The translations under genes were made by a program, and so were the position numbers. From Firmicutes bacterium UBA3553 (lineage in GTDB: Bacteria; Bacillota; Clostridia; Tissierellales; Sedimentibacteraceae): 61,856 bases of DNA. Shown piece after piece: positions 15,858-24,889 of the stretch. The notes beneath the pieces are model-generated. The model worked only from the letters and a program-made list of their open reading frames with translations. It was not told the DNA's origin and did not search any database. The stretch is from NCBI GenBank assembly GCA_002381185.1, contig DFOA01000035.1:18231-80086 (forward strand), given 5' to 3'. How positions within the stretch are numbered: position 1 is the first letter of the stretch; the number at the start of each line of letters is the position of its first letter.

Positions 15858-16865
15858 ATGCAAAAAAGAGTATCAATTTTTTTTAGCCTATTATTAGTAG
15901 TTTTTCTAATTACGGGATTAACCGGATGCAGTGAAAAGCCGGCTAATTCTGATTCAGCAGCTGATAGTCCTTCAACTCCGGGTCAACAGACATTTATTAA
16001 CATAGGTACAGGAGGTACTGCAGGTACATATTTTCCTCTCGGAGGTGCATTCGCTGAAATCTGGAATAAAGACATACCGGGTATCAATGCAACAGCAACA
16101 AGCACCGGTGCATCGGTAGCAAACGTTAACTTGCTGAAAGAAGGCAATGTTGAAGTTGTAATAATCCAAAATGATATTGCTTCATATGCCGAAACAGGAA
16201 CAGTTTTATTTGAAGGAGATGCTTACCCGGATATAAGAGGTTTATGCACTTTATACAGCGAACCGCTTCAATTAATAACAATAGACAAGAATGTAAAATC
16301 AGTAGCTGACTTAAAAGGTAAAAGAGTTGCTGTCGGTGCTATAGGCAGTGGTGTTGAAGCTAATGCAAGACAAATCATAGCAGCTGCTGGGCTAGATTTT
16401 GAAAATGATATAGATCCTAAATTTTTATCTTTCGCCGAAGCTTCAACCGGTCTTAAAGACAGACAATTAGACGCTGCATTTTTAGTTGCCGGCGTTCCAA
16501 CTGCTGCAATAGTTGACTTATCAACTCAAAATGAAGTGTTTGTGGTTCCTATTGACGGTGATGTAGCTAAATCACTAATGACTGATTATCCGTTCTATAC
16601 AGAATTTATAATTCCGGCCGGAACATACAAAGGACAATCCGAGGACGTAAAATCTCTGTCTGTAAGAGCAATGTTGGCGGTAAACGCTAATCTGGATGAG
16701 GGACTGGCATACAATATGGTTAAATCCATATATGAAAACAGTGAAAGAATTACGGCAGCACACAATGTCGGAAAAGATATAACTAAAGATACAGCTCTCA
16801 GCGGCATTGGAATAACTGTACATCCCGGTGCTCAAAAATATTTTGATGAGCAGGGCATAAAATAA
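15858..16865 (+). CDS. TAXI-family TRAP transporter solute-binding lipoprotein
   Basis: 335 residues from ATG 15858, after GGAGGG. Signal peptide with lipobox LTGC at about residue 24. The mature domain begins with the TAXI hallmark INIGTGGTAGTYFPLGGAFAEIWN and continues with NVNLLKEGNVEVVIIQNDIASYA and SVADLKGKRVAVGAIGSGVEANAR. It captures a solute outside the cell for the fused permease two genes downstream. Characterised TAXI systems take up glutamate or oxoglutarate, which fits the GlnKL-like pair upstream, but the ligand is not proven. Confidence 0.9.
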   Translation: MQKRVSIFFSLLLVVFLITGLTGCSEKPANSDSAADSPSTPGQQTFINIGTGGTAGTYFPLGGAFAEIWNKDIPGINATATSTGASVANVNLLKEGNVEVVIIQNDIASYAETGTVLFEGDAYPDIRGLCTLYSEPLQLITIDKNVKSVADLKGKRVAVGAIGSGVEANARQIIAAAGLDFENDIDPKFLSFAEASTGLKDRQLDAAFLVAGVPTAAIVDLSTQNEVFVVPIDGDVAKSLMTDYPFYTEFIIPAGTYKGQSEDVKSLSVRAMLAVNANLDEGLAYNMVKSIYENSERITAAHNVGKDITKDTALSGIGITVHPGAQKYFDEQGIK

Positions 16866-16889
16866 AATTAAACTAAGGAATGAATTTAT

Positions 16890-17411
16890 TTGAAAAGATC
16901 AAAGAATGAATTTACAATTTTCATATCATTAATTATTGTGGCAGCTTTTGTACTTGTGATTGTTTTCACTGACTGCAAAGGCAGACTGCTGGTAATACAG
17001 AATAATACAACCGGATATAAAACTGAATTCTATCTTCCTGATAATCAATTTTCTTTAGGGTATATGCATTCGGTTATGAAAACTCCTGCTGAAGAATTTT
17101 TTCGTGTAAACGATAATGATGAAATTGTATTAGAAAAAACAGTTTACGAATCTTTCGGAGTAGGTCTGCCCTTTTTAGCCAATGAAGATGATTTTGAAAT
17201 TAAAGATGGTAAATTCATTCTTAGCACAAATTATATTTTTAAGGAAATCAATATGATCATATCGCCTATTCCGAAGCATTGGCTCCAAATAGGCGATATG
17301 AAATATGAGCTTACGGATATATTAAAAGAGAAAAACAGTTCAATTACAATTTATATAATTGATATTTCCATAATTAAATATTTAAGTTTGCTATTCACAA
17401 ATCAGTATTAA
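16890..17411 (+). CDS. DUF1850-type protein of TAXI-TRAP operons
   Basis: 173 residues. The start is TTG 16890, with AAGGAA about nine bases upstream and no ATG at a better place. An N-terminal membrane anchor (FTIFISLIIVAAFVLVIVF) precedes an extracytoplasmic domain with LGYMHSVMKTPAEEFFRV and YESFGVGLPF, typical of DUF1850 proteins. These occur between TAXI binding proteins and permeases, exactly as here; their role in transport is undefined. Confidence 0.75.
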   Translation: MKRSKNEFTIFISLIIVAAFVLVIVFTDCKGRLLVIQNNTTGYKTEFYLPDNQFSLGYMHSVMKTPAEEFFRVNDNDEIVLEKTVYESFGVGLPFLANEDDFEIKDGKFILSTNYIFKEINMIISPIPKHWLQIGDMKYELTDILKEKNSSITIYIIDISIIKYLSLLFTNQY

Positions 17412-17427
17412 TAGAGGAGGAAATAAT

Positions 17428-19395
17428 GTGACTGAGAAAATAAACAATGATATTGTTAAAGATATAGATGAAGAAATAAGTCAGGACGAAGTTGATAAAA
17501 TTCTTCGGAAATACGATAAGGGTTCTGATTTTAGGAACTTGTCCGGTAAAGCTAATTTAATCATTTCAATTATACTTTTGGGATTTTCTGTTTTTCAATT
17601 ATATACGGCAATCTTTTTAGGTATGGAGCCTATGATATTAAGATCAATCCACTTAGCATTTGGATTATCCTTAATATTTTTACTTTATCCGGCAAGTAAA
17701 AAATGGCCTAAGGACAAAATTCATCCCTTAGATGTGATTACAGCCGTAATTGCTGTCATTGTATGTTTTTATGTAGTAGTATTTTATAAAGATTTAGTTT
17801 ACAGAGCAGGTAGAATAACAAGTACAGATATGGTAATAGGGCTTTTGGCGGTTTTTTTGGTATTGGAAGCTGCCAGAAGGGTAATTGGGCTGCCTATGGT
17901 AATTATATCCCTTTTATTCATTGCATATGCATTTTTGGGACCGTATATTCCTGGAAAGCTTGCTCACAGGGGAGTTAGTTTAAATAATTTTGCACAACAT
18001 ATATTTTTTACGACAGAAGGAATTATGGGGCTGCCCATAGGGGTATCTTCTACATTTATATTTATGTTTTTGCTGTTTGGAGCTTATTTGGAAAAGACCG
18101 GTATGGGTGAATTTTTTATAAATCTGGCAAATTCTGTTTCCGGCAGTTCTCCCGGAGGTCCTGCGAAGGTTGCTGTAATATCCAGCGGCTGCATGGGTAC
18201 ACTGTCCGGCAGTTCGGTAGCAAATGTTGTAGGAACAGGAAGCTTCACCATACCTATGATGAAAAAACTGGGCTATAAAAATGAATTTGCGGGAGCAGTT
18301 GAAGCTACAGCATCAACAGGAGGGCAGCTTATGCCACCTATTATGGGTGCCGCGGCTTTCCTGATGGCGGAAATAACCAACACTCCATATTTTACTATAA
18401 TCAAGTCTGCTGCTATACCGGCTCTTCTCTATTACTTCGGTGTATGGGCAGGTGTGCATTTTGAAGCCAAAAAATTAAATCTTTTAGGCATGCCTAAAGA
18501 CCAAATTCCTAAAATCGGTCATGTAATGAAAACAAGAGGTCATTTGATAATTCCAATAATTGTAGTAATGTTTCTGCTGATTAGAGGCTTCTCTCCTATC
18601 AGAGCAGCATTGGGAGCAATTGCTGCAACACTTATTTGTTCATCTTTCACAAAAGATACAAGATTAAATCTGGGTGACTTAGCAGACGGATTGATAAAAG
18701 GAGCTAAAAGCGCACTTACAGTTATTGCGGCATGTGCGTGTGCCGGAATAATAATCGGGGTAGTAACCCAAACAGGATTAGGTTTAAAAATGGGGTCCGT
18801 AATTGTAGGACTGGCAAAAGGCAATTTGTTTTTAACTTTATTCTTTACAATGATAACATCATTAATTCTGGGCATTGGTGTTCCTACTACGGCAAATTAT
18901 GTCATTACATCTACTATAGCGGCTCCCGCATTGCTGATGCTAGGCGTTGAATTGATTCCTGCCCATATGTTTGTATTCTATTTCGGAATAATAGCAGATG
19001 TTACTCCTCCTGTTTGTTTAGCCGCAGTTGCAGCATCGGGTATTGCAAAATCCGAACCTATGAGAACAGGTGTTCAGGCAACACGTCTGGCTATAGCAGC
19101 ATTTTTAATACCATATATATTTGTTATGAGTCCACAAATTCTTATGATAAATACAACACCCTTAGTGCTTATATTTGATGTTGTTACAGCTGTTGTTGGG
19201 GTAGCATGCGTGGCTGTTGCCTTGACAGGATTTTTCAAAACTCATTTGACAATCATTGAAAAAGTACTATTTGCGGCAGGCGGAATTTTATTAGTAATGA
19301 CTAAAATTCATTATGTAGTGATTGGTTTAATATTTATAATTTTGGCATATTTTTTACAAAAGAGAAAAGCACAACCAATTTCAAGTAGTGTATAA
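17428..19395 (+). CDS. TRAP transporter permease, fused DctQ-DctM type
   Basis: 655 residues starting at GTG 17428 after GAGGAGG; the overlapping ATG at 17426 is followed directly by a stop. The first 160 residues correspond to the small permease subunit (helices from about residue 40). The rest is the large subunit, with repeats such as GLPIGVSSTFIFMFLLFGAYLEKTGMGEF, SSGCMGTLSGSSVANVVGTGSFTIPMMK, TASTGGQLMPPIMGAAAF and GIGVPTTANYVITSTIAAPAL. It catalyses cation-coupled import of the solute delivered by the TAXI protein. Confidence 0.93.
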   Translation: MTEKINNDIVKDIDEEISQDEVDKILRKYDKGSDFRNLSGKANLIISIILLGFSVFQLYTAIFLGMEPMILRSIHLAFGLSLIFLLYPASKKWPKDKIHPLDVITAVIAVIVCFYVVVFYKDLVYRAGRITSTDMVIGLLAVFLVLEAARRVIGLPMVIISLLFIAYAFLGPYIPGKLAHRGVSLNNFAQHIFFTTEGIMGLPIGVSSTFIFMFLLFGAYLEKTGMGEFFINLANSVSGSSPGGPAKVAVISSGCMGTLSGSSVANVVGTGSFTIPMMKKLGYKNEFAGAVEATASTGGQLMPPIMGAAAFLMAEITNTPYFTIIKSAAIPALLYYFGVWAGVHFEAKKLNLLGMPKDQIPKIGHVMKTRGHLIIPIIVVMFLLIRGFSPIRAALGAIAATLICSSFTKDTRLNLGDLADGLIKGAKSALTVIAACACAGIIIGVVTQTGLGLKMGSVIVGLAKGNLFLTLFFTMITSLILGIGVPTTANYVITSTIAAPALLMLGVELIPAHMFVFYFGIIADVTPPVCLAAVAASGIAKSEPMRTGVQATRLAIAAFLIPYIFVMSPQILMINTTPLVLIFDVVTAVVGVACVAVALTGFFKTHLTIIEKVLFAAGGILLVMTKIHYVVIGLIFIILAYFLQKRKAQPISSSV

Positions 19396-19480
19396 TGACT
19401 GTTGATACAGATATTATGGCAAATTAAAAAAGTTCATCTATGAGTATTATGAATTAAAAAAGATGTACTTAGATCGTTAT

Positions 19481-19516
19481 AAAAAGGCTGTTATAATTTG
19501 ATACAACAGCCTTTTT
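19481..19516. terminator. Bidirectional terminator between converging operons
   Basis: AAAAAGGCTGTT at 19481-19492 pairs perfectly with AACAGCCTTTTT at 19505-19516, giving a T run on either strand. It separates the TRAP operon from the minus-strand flavoprotein. Confidence 0.9.
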
Positions 19517-19580
19517 ATCTGTAAACAACGAGCTTTTCAGTATCCAGCAGTAATCAATGATTGCGTAGCATGGGTATTTA

Positions 19581-21347
19581 TTATTTTACGAAAGCAGCTG
19601 CATTTGCTCCGGCAATCTTTCCGAATACAGTTATATCTGTAACTGCATTTCCTCCTATTCTGTTTCCTCCATGAACACCCCCGGTAACCTCTCCTGCGGC
19701 AAACAAGCCCTCAATTATCTTGCCTGAACTGTTCACTACCTCAGTGTTTGTGTTTATTGTAACTCCGCCCATTGTGTGGTGAATAGCGGGAGCAACCTCT
19801 ACAGCATAGTAAGGGGCTGAAGTCAATTCAACATCCAATGAAGTTCTTCCAAATTCCTGATCAGATTTTGCTTTTACTGCTTCATTGTAAGCAGATATTG
19901 TATTTTCCAGCTGTGCTGCATCCACGCCCATTATTTCAGCTAATTCTGCCAATGTCTGAGCCTCTTTAAGCAACCCTTGATCCCTATACTTTTCGTATGT
20001 AGAAGCTTTTTCAAAAACTTGTTTGTCAAGAACAAGGAAGGCAGTCTTTCCGTCTTGAGACAATATAGCTTTCGAAACAACATCTCTTGTTTCAAGCTCG
20101 TTTATAAATCTTTTTGCCTGATTGTTCACAAGAATTGCTCCATCGCCTCTGATGCCCTCAGTAATCATCTCATTTATTTTAGGAACAACTGTAGGGTGAG
20201 TCTGAATCTGCTCCATATCAGTCAGAGAAGCACTAAGTTTTTCAAGCATGGGGAACGCATCTCCAGTAGCGCCCGGTTGGTTTGTTGTACCAAACCCTTC
20301 AAGCTCCGGTTTGTATTTTACCACCATATCCGGGTTGGCTCCGAATCCTCCAGAAGCCAGTATTACGGCTTTTGCATTTATATTGTAGGTACTTCCGTCT
20401 TTTGTTTCAACTTTTACGCCTGTAACCTTATTTCCATCATTTAAGATTTCAACGGCTTTTGTGTAAAGCCTTACATCAATTTTCAGTTTTTCAACCTGAT
20501 TTTTGAATACATCCATCAGGTGTGTTCCTACAGGCATTCCGCCCGGTCCTTTGTGGATTCTGTCCACGCTTTGCCCTCCGGATCTTCCCACCTCGGACAA
20601 ATCCGCACCGAGACTTTCAAGCCAATATAGAGTTTCAGCGGACTTTTCAGTAAATGTCTTAAGGAGATCAGGGTTGTTTAAATTATGTCCACCCTTCATA
20701 GTATCCTCGTAATACAGTTCCGGGCTGTCCTTGATTCCCTTGGCTTCCTGATACTTTGTACCTGCAGCGTTCATACCTCCGGTTGCATAGTTTGTATTGC
20801 CGCCCATGAAGCCGTTTTTTTCAACTACTATTACCTTAGCACCTGAATTAGTTGCTTCAATAGCCGACGACAAACCTGCTCCGCCTGCACCTATTATTAC
20901 TATATCTGTTTCGGTATCTTCTGCTTTTATGTTTTCCGGAGGTGCCTCTTTAGCTGTTAATGTTGCACCAGATTTTTTTATTGCATCCGCAACACTGTTT
21001 TTTAAAGCAAAACTTGTAAGCGTTGCACCTGTTACCACATCCACGTCGGTGGAGTTGGTTGCAATCATGCGGCTTGTTAATTCGGCAACAACAGGTTCCG
21101 TGAACCCTGACTCTGAGCTTTCAACAACTTTAATATCTTTTATTTCTGAATTTTCTAATGTTACTTCTACTTTAAATGCACCATATTTGCCTGTGCCTTC
21201 ACCCTGGACTACTGCTGATACAGGTTCAGCACCTTGCACATTGTCCGGCTGTTCGGGCTGTTCCGGCGTTTCTGCCTTTTGGCATGCGGCCAATGATACT
21301 ATAAGCATTACCGCCAGTATGAAAGATAACAGTTTTTTTAATTTCAT
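19581..21347 (-). CDS. Secreted flavin reductase: FMN-binding plus fumarate reductase-type FAD domain
   Basis: 588 residues. Lipoprotein signal with lipobox SLAAC at about residue 22. The FMN-binding domain spans about 50-125 and contains the ApbE flavinylation motif VVTGATLTS, where FMN would be attached covalently to Thr or Ser. The FAD domain starts at DIVIIGAGGAGLSSAIEAT (about 150) and ends with HTMGGVTIN and VTGGVHGGNRIGGNAVTDITVFG. The family reduces fumarate, urocanate or other enoates, often as extracellular electron acceptors. The substrate cannot be deduced. Promoter and repeats are upstream; apbE is not in the window. Confidence 0.9.
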   Translation of the reverse strand: MKLKKLLSFILAVMLIVSLAACQKAETPEQPEQPDNVQGAEPVSAVVQGEGTGKYGAFKVEVTLENSEIKDIKVVESSESGFTEPVVAELTSRMIATNSTDVDVVTGATLTSFALKNSVADAIKKSGATLTAKEAPPENIKAEDTETDIVIIGAGGAGLSSAIEATNSGAKVIVVEKNGFMGGNTNYATGGMNAAGTKYQEAKGIKDSPELYYEDTMKGGHNLNNPDLLKTFTEKSAETLYWLESLGADLSEVGRSGGQSVDRIHKGPGGMPVGTHLMDVFKNQVEKLKIDVRLYTKAVEILNDGNKVTGVKVETKDGSTYNINAKAVILASGGFGANPDMVVKYKPELEGFGTTNQPGATGDAFPMLEKLSASLTDMEQIQTHPTVVPKINEMITEGIRGDGAILVNNQAKRFINELETRDVVSKAILSQDGKTAFLVLDKQVFEKASTYEKYRDQGLLKEAQTLAELAEIMGVDAAQLENTISAYNEAVKAKSDQEFGRTSLDVELTSAPYYAVEVAPAIHHTMGGVTINTNTEVVNSSGKIIEGLFAAGEVTGGVHGGNRIGGNAVTDITVFGKIAGANAAAFVK

Positions 21348-21380
21348 CCTTTTTACCTCATTTTTATAAATTTTTTTGTA

Positions 21381-21408
21381 AGTATAACATTTATCTATTT
21401 TTTGTCAA
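21381..21408 (-). promoter_or_regulatory. Sigma-A promoter of the first flavin reductase
   Basis: On the minus strand: -35 TTGACA at 21403-21408, 16-base spacer, -10 TATACT at 21381-21386, 34 bases or more before the start codon. Confidence 0.8.
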
Positions 21409-21420
21409 GGCGTATGGAAT

Positions 21421-21479
21421 AAAGATATTTAAAATAACTTTTTATCTTTAAAAAACACTTTTTATCTTAAAAATATCTT
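21421..21479 (-). repeat. Repeated elements upstream of the flavin reductase promoter
   Basis: ACTTTTTATCTT occurs at 21437-21448 and 21457-21468, exactly 20 bases apart. AAAGATATTT at 21421-21430 and AAATATCTT near 21471-21479 form an outer inverted repeat. They lie upstream of the -35, so an activator site is plausible. Confidence 0.5.
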
Positions 21480-21652
21480 GACAAAAATATAATTTTATTA
21501 CAGGCTTAGTATTCGTATTTCCACCAATACAACTGACTCTTGTAATATTCACACTATGGATATATAATAATAAAAGTAATCCTGTTTATTTAGGCAGAGT
21601 GGTTATCACAAATATTGGATATCACCGATAAATGTATGTGAAAGGGAACATT

Positions 21653-21793
21653 ATGGATTTACAGATTAAAATAATATTGGTTGTAATGTTTTTTATAATA
21701 TTGATCAGTATACAATATACATTGAATAAAATACTTATGGCTCTTAGAGAGATAAGAATAATATTACTTACAAAAAAGGAAAAGCAGGAATAA
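21653..21793 (+). CDS. Small single-pass membrane protein (46 aa)
   Basis: ATG 21653 follows GAAAGGGAAC. The product has one membrane helix (IKIILVVMFFIILISIQYTL) followed by a basic, amphipathic tail (REIRIILLTKKEKQE). It lies 48 bases upstream of the SASP gene on the same strand. Function unknown; it could be a sporulation-related small protein by position only. Confidence 0.5.
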   Translation: MDLQIKIILVVMFFIILISIQYTLNKILMALREIRIILLTKKEKQE

Positions 21794-21840
21794 TTTATGT
21801 TATTTCAACCATAATAATCTCATAACATAAGGAGGTTATT

Positions 21841-22035
21841 ATGGCTGAAAAGAAAGTAAAGAAGGAAAAAAAGGTAAAAGAGCTTACACCTGATGATTTG
21901 ATGAAACTGGAAATAGCAAAGGAAATAGGCTTAATGGACAAAGTCGAAGAACTTGGGTGGGGAGGACTTACCGCCAAGGAAACAGGCAGAATTGGCGGAT
22001 TGATGACCGCTAAGAAAAAACAAAGGAAGAAATAA
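21841..22035 (+). CDS. Small acid-soluble spore protein, alpha/beta type
   Basis: 64 residues with a lysine-rich N-terminus, then EIAKEIGLMDKVEELGWGGLTAKETGRIGG, the SASP core with the DNA-binding GWGxLTAxExGxxGG segment. Such proteins coat and protect spore DNA. The strong AAGGAGG site sits next to the ATG. This gene is direct evidence that the organism makes endospores. The next gene starts two bases after its stop. Confidence 0.88.
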   Translation: MAEKKVKKEKKVKELTPDDLMKLEIAKEIGLMDKVEELGWGGLTAKETGRIGGLMTAKKKQRKK

Positions 22036-22036
22036 A

Positions 22037-22768
22037 ATGCTTAATAAAAGCTACAAGGAATTTTCGCAAATTTATGATTTGCTAATGGATGACATAGATT
22101 ACGAAAAATGGACATCCTTTATAATCAATAAGGCAGACGGCAGCAGAAAAATCTTGGAGGCAGCCTGTGGTACAGGCAGCATAACCCGGTTACTGGCAGA
22201 TAAAAATTACAAGGTTACTGCCTTTGACCTTTCACAGGACATGCTTATGAGGGCTTACGAAAAACTGGGCAGAAGCCCCGGTGTTAAACTCTTGAACATG
22301 GATATGACAACTTTCAAGATAGACGATAAGTTTGATGCTGCCATATGCTGCTGTGACGGAATAAATTACATTGCTGAAAATCAGGTAATAAATTTTTTTA
22401 ATAATGTTTACAATCATTTAAACAATAATTCAAAGTTTATTTTTGATATGAGCACAGAATATAAATATGACAGCCTGTTTAATGACACCTATGTCTATGA
22501 TGATGGTGAAATTTTTTATGTTTGGGAAAATGTAATGGATGAGTTGAATAACGCCGTCAATGTGGAAATAAACTTTTTTGTAAAAGATTTGTCAGATAAA
22601 TATACCAGAATCAATGAAATTCAAACACAATATATACATGAAGCAGAAACAATTATAAAGCTGTTAGGAGATGCAGGCTTCACGGATATTGAAGTTTACG
22701 ATGATTACATCAATGAAGAGTTCAATGAAGAATCATTGAGGGCAGTTTTCTGCGCAGTTAAAAAATAA
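22037..22768 (+). CDS. Class I SAM-dependent methyltransferase
   Basis: 243 residues. The SAM-binding motif I is ILEAACGTGSITRLLA at about residues 38-53, followed by VTAFDLSQDMLMRA and the DAAICCCDGINYI strand. Small-molecule methyltransferases of this type act in the cytosol on varied substrates; nothing here identifies the acceptor. It is probably translated together with the SASP gene (2-base gap). Confidence 0.85.
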   Translation: MLNKSYKEFSQIYDLLMDDIDYEKWTSFIINKADGSRKILEAACGTGSITRLLADKNYKVTAFDLSQDMLMRAYEKLGRSPGVKLLNMDMTTFKIDDKFDAAICCCDGINYIAENQVINFFNNVYNHLNNNSKFIFDMSTEYKYDSLFNDTYVYDDGEIFYVWENVMDELNNAVNVEINFFVKDLSDKYTRINEIQTQYIHEAETIIKLLGDAGFTDIEVYDDYINEEFNEESLRAVFCAVKK

Positions 22769-22801
22769 GGATTTATTTTTAGTTTAGAAAGGAAATAATT
22801 T

Positions 22802-23683
22802 ATGGATTACATGATTAGAGCAATAGATAAAAAACAAACCTTCAGACTGTTTATGGTTAAATCCACCGGAACAGTAGAAGAAGCAAGAAAGCGCCATAAC
22901 ACAACACCTACGGCTTCAGCAGCATTGGGAAGAACTCTTACTGCAGGCCTCATGATGGGCTACATGATGAAAAATGAAAATGATAAGCTTACAATCAACA
23001 TAAATGGCGGAGGTCCCATAGGAACAATTCTGACAGTGTCAGACAACAGCGGACACATTAAAGGTTATGTTGACAATCCTAATGTTGATTTGCCGCTGAA
23101 GGCCAATGGAAAATTAGATGTAGGCAACGCTGTCGGAACAAATGGTAAAGTTACGGTTATGATGGATTTAGGATTGAGAGAACCTTATGTGGGAAGCATC
23201 GACATAGTTACAGGCGAAATAGGTGAGGACATAGCAATGTATTACTGGTTGTCAGAGCAGCAAAACTCCGCAGTAGCATTGGGAGTGCTGGTTGATATAG
23301 ATTACAGCATTAAATCTGCAGGAGGATTCATAGTACAGACTCTTCCGTTCATTGAAGATGAGGACTTGGAAAAGCTTGAAAATGTATTGAACAGTCTTAA
23401 ATCAGTCTCGGATTATTTTGACAACGATGATGATGTTGAAGAAATAGCAAAAAACCTTTTTTCTGATTTTGATATTGAAATCACTGATAAAATACCTGTT
23501 GAATTTATATGTGACTGTTCAGAAGAACGAATGGAGCAGGCACTGATGACCATAGGCAGGGATGACTTAAAGCAATTAATAGAGGAAGACGAAAAAATAG
23601 AAACAGTCTGCCACTTCTGCAATGAAAAATACATGTTTGAAGGTGACAAGTTAAAAAGTATTCTGAAATTTATCGAACACTGA
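22802..23683 (+). CDS. hslO: Hsp33 redox-regulated chaperonin
   Basis: 293 residues, normal Hsp33 length. The N-terminal chaperone domain carries TPTASAALGRTLTAGLMMGYMMK and the GGGPIGTILTVSDNSGHIKGYVDNP core. The C-terminal redox switch has the zinc-binding pairs CDC (about residue 237) and CHFC (about 268). It protects unfolding proteins under oxidative stress. It follows the methyltransferase gene by 33 bases with AGAAAGGAA before the ATG. Confidence 0.95.
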   Translation: MDYMIRAIDKKQTFRLFMVKSTGTVEEARKRHNTTPTASAALGRTLTAGLMMGYMMKNENDKLTININGGGPIGTILTVSDNSGHIKGYVDNPNVDLPLKANGKLDVGNAVGTNGKVTVMMDLGLREPYVGSIDIVTGEIGEDIAMYYWLSEQQNSAVALGVLVDIDYSIKSAGGFIVQTLPFIEDEDLEKLENVLNSLKSVSDYFDNDDDVEEIAKNLFSDFDIEITDKIPVEFICDCSEERMEQALMTIGRDDLKQLIEEDEKIETVCHFCNEKYMFEGDKLKSILKFIEH

Positions 23684-23712
23684 TGAATTCATTAGGTTTT
23701 CTTCACAGCATG

Positions 23713-23743
23713 AAAAGACCCAATCCAAGGAGAGGGCCTTTTT
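23713..23743. terminator. Imperfect bidirectional terminator
   Basis: AAAAGACCC at 23713-23721 pairs with GGGCCTTTTT at 23734-23743 with one mismatch, between hslO and the converging regulator gene. Confidence 0.6.
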
Positions 23744-23790
23744 ATCGTCCTTATAATTTAAATAAACACTGCGTCGCAACATTTTTATCA

Positions 23791-24660
23791 TTATTTTTTA
23801 ACCACAGCAATCCATACTTCCTGTCTGTTTTCCTGCAAATAGCATTCAATAACAGGAAGGTCCGCTAATTCATATCCTGAGTTTGGAAGCCATTCAGTGT
23901 AAAACTGCTTGTAGACTTTCTGTGTCGCACCAGGCAGTTCTCCGTTGGCTTCAAAAATTGCCCAGGTCGCTGCAGGGTAAGAAAATTCCTCCATTCCTTC
24001 AAGTGCAGGTACATGCTTGCATTCAGGCGTATCGACATGGTTCGTCACAGCTATTATGTAATTCATTTCCTCTGAATCTCCCCATTGTCCGCCCGCGGCA
24101 ATACCTAAAAATCCTGCAGGCCTGTAATCGGGAAAGTTCTCTATAAACCTTTTCATAGTCCCGCCTTTCCATGCGTTTTCCCATATGCCCGGAATAACCT
24201 CGAATGCTTCTGACGTTTTAACTTTGTGGGATATCCCCATAACTATAAATGAAGGCCACTGTTCAATTTGATAATTCATATGATTTTCTCCTTTTATCGT
24301 AATTTGAAAGGAGAGCTTAGGGCAGGATTTCAACTGGACTGTTTCGTTTCTCACGCTGGATGGCAGCACTCCGTGAAAATTTTTAAAAGCACGTGTAAAT
24401 GAATCCTGGGATTCATAACCGTACTTTAAAGCAATATCAATTATCTTGTCGGTACTGTTTAATAAATCGAAAGCTGCCATTGTTAAACGTCTGCTTCTTA
24501 TATATTCAGACAGCGGTTTATCTGCTATATACGAAAACATTCTTTGAAAATTATAAATAGAACATCCTGCGATTCTTGAAATAGTTTCATAGGATATTTC
24601 ACCTGCAAGATTTTCTTCTATGTAATTTATTGACTCATTCAGTTGTTTAATCCAATCCAT
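23791..24660 (-). CDS. AraC-family regulator with GyrI-like effector domain
   Basis: 289 residues. Residues 1-105 contain two helix-turn-helix motifs (ISYETISRIAGCSIYNFQRMFSYIADKPLSEYI and IIDIALKYGYESQDSFTRAFKNFHGVLPSSVR). Residues about 125-289 form a GyrI-like small-molecule binding domain (FIVMGISHKV, YIIAVTNHV, YPAATWAIFEANGELP, ECYLQ). This architecture is typical of Rob-type multidrug or stress regulators. Its targets are not evident; no transporter is adjacent. Confidence 0.9.
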   Translation of the reverse strand: MDWIKQLNESINYIEENLAGEISYETISRIAGCSIYNFQRMFSYIADKPLSEYIRSRRLTMAAFDLLNSTDKIIDIALKYGYESQDSFTRAFKNFHGVLPSSVRNETVQLKSCPKLSFQITIKGENHMNYQIEQWPSFIVMGISHKVKTSEAFEVIPGIWENAWKGGTMKRFIENFPDYRPAGFLGIAAGGQWGDSEEMNYIIAVTNHVDTPECKHVPALEGMEEFSYPAATWAIFEANGELPGATQKVYKQFYTEWLPNSGYELADLPVIECYLQENRQEVWIAVVKK

Positions 24661-24842
24661 TTTCTCACTCCCATTTAATCATACTATTTCAGAAACAGTT
24701 TCACTCGACATTTCATGCCGCATTTTGCAGTATAAGCCATACGTCTAGTTTTTTTATATCTTGCGAAATATCATTCTTATGACTTCATATATATACTGAC
24801 CTTGATGTATTTATATCATATATAATTATGAACATAAAATCA

Positions 24843-24871
24843 AGAGCTATTGGACAAATTCCAATAGCTCT
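24843..24871 (-). terminator. Terminator of the second flavin reductase gene
   Basis: AGAGCTATTGGA at 24843-24854 pairs perfectly with TCCAATAGCTCT at 24860-24871, 5-base loop; on the minus strand it is followed by TTGATTTTATG. Confidence 0.75.
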
Positions 24872-24889
24872 GATATTTGTATATTTTAT

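Noticed and set aside
20503..21369. Long open frames antisense to the flavin reductase genes (for example 20797-21369 and 26283-26750, plus strand).
   Set aside because: They mirror the codon pattern of the real genes, lack ribosome binding sites and give no recognisable protein.
21478..21512. Plus-strand promoter TTGACA / TAGTAT before the small membrane protein and SASP gene.
   Set aside because: The spacer is 23 bases; SASP genes normally use a sporulation sigma factor, and no clear SigG-type match was found by eye.
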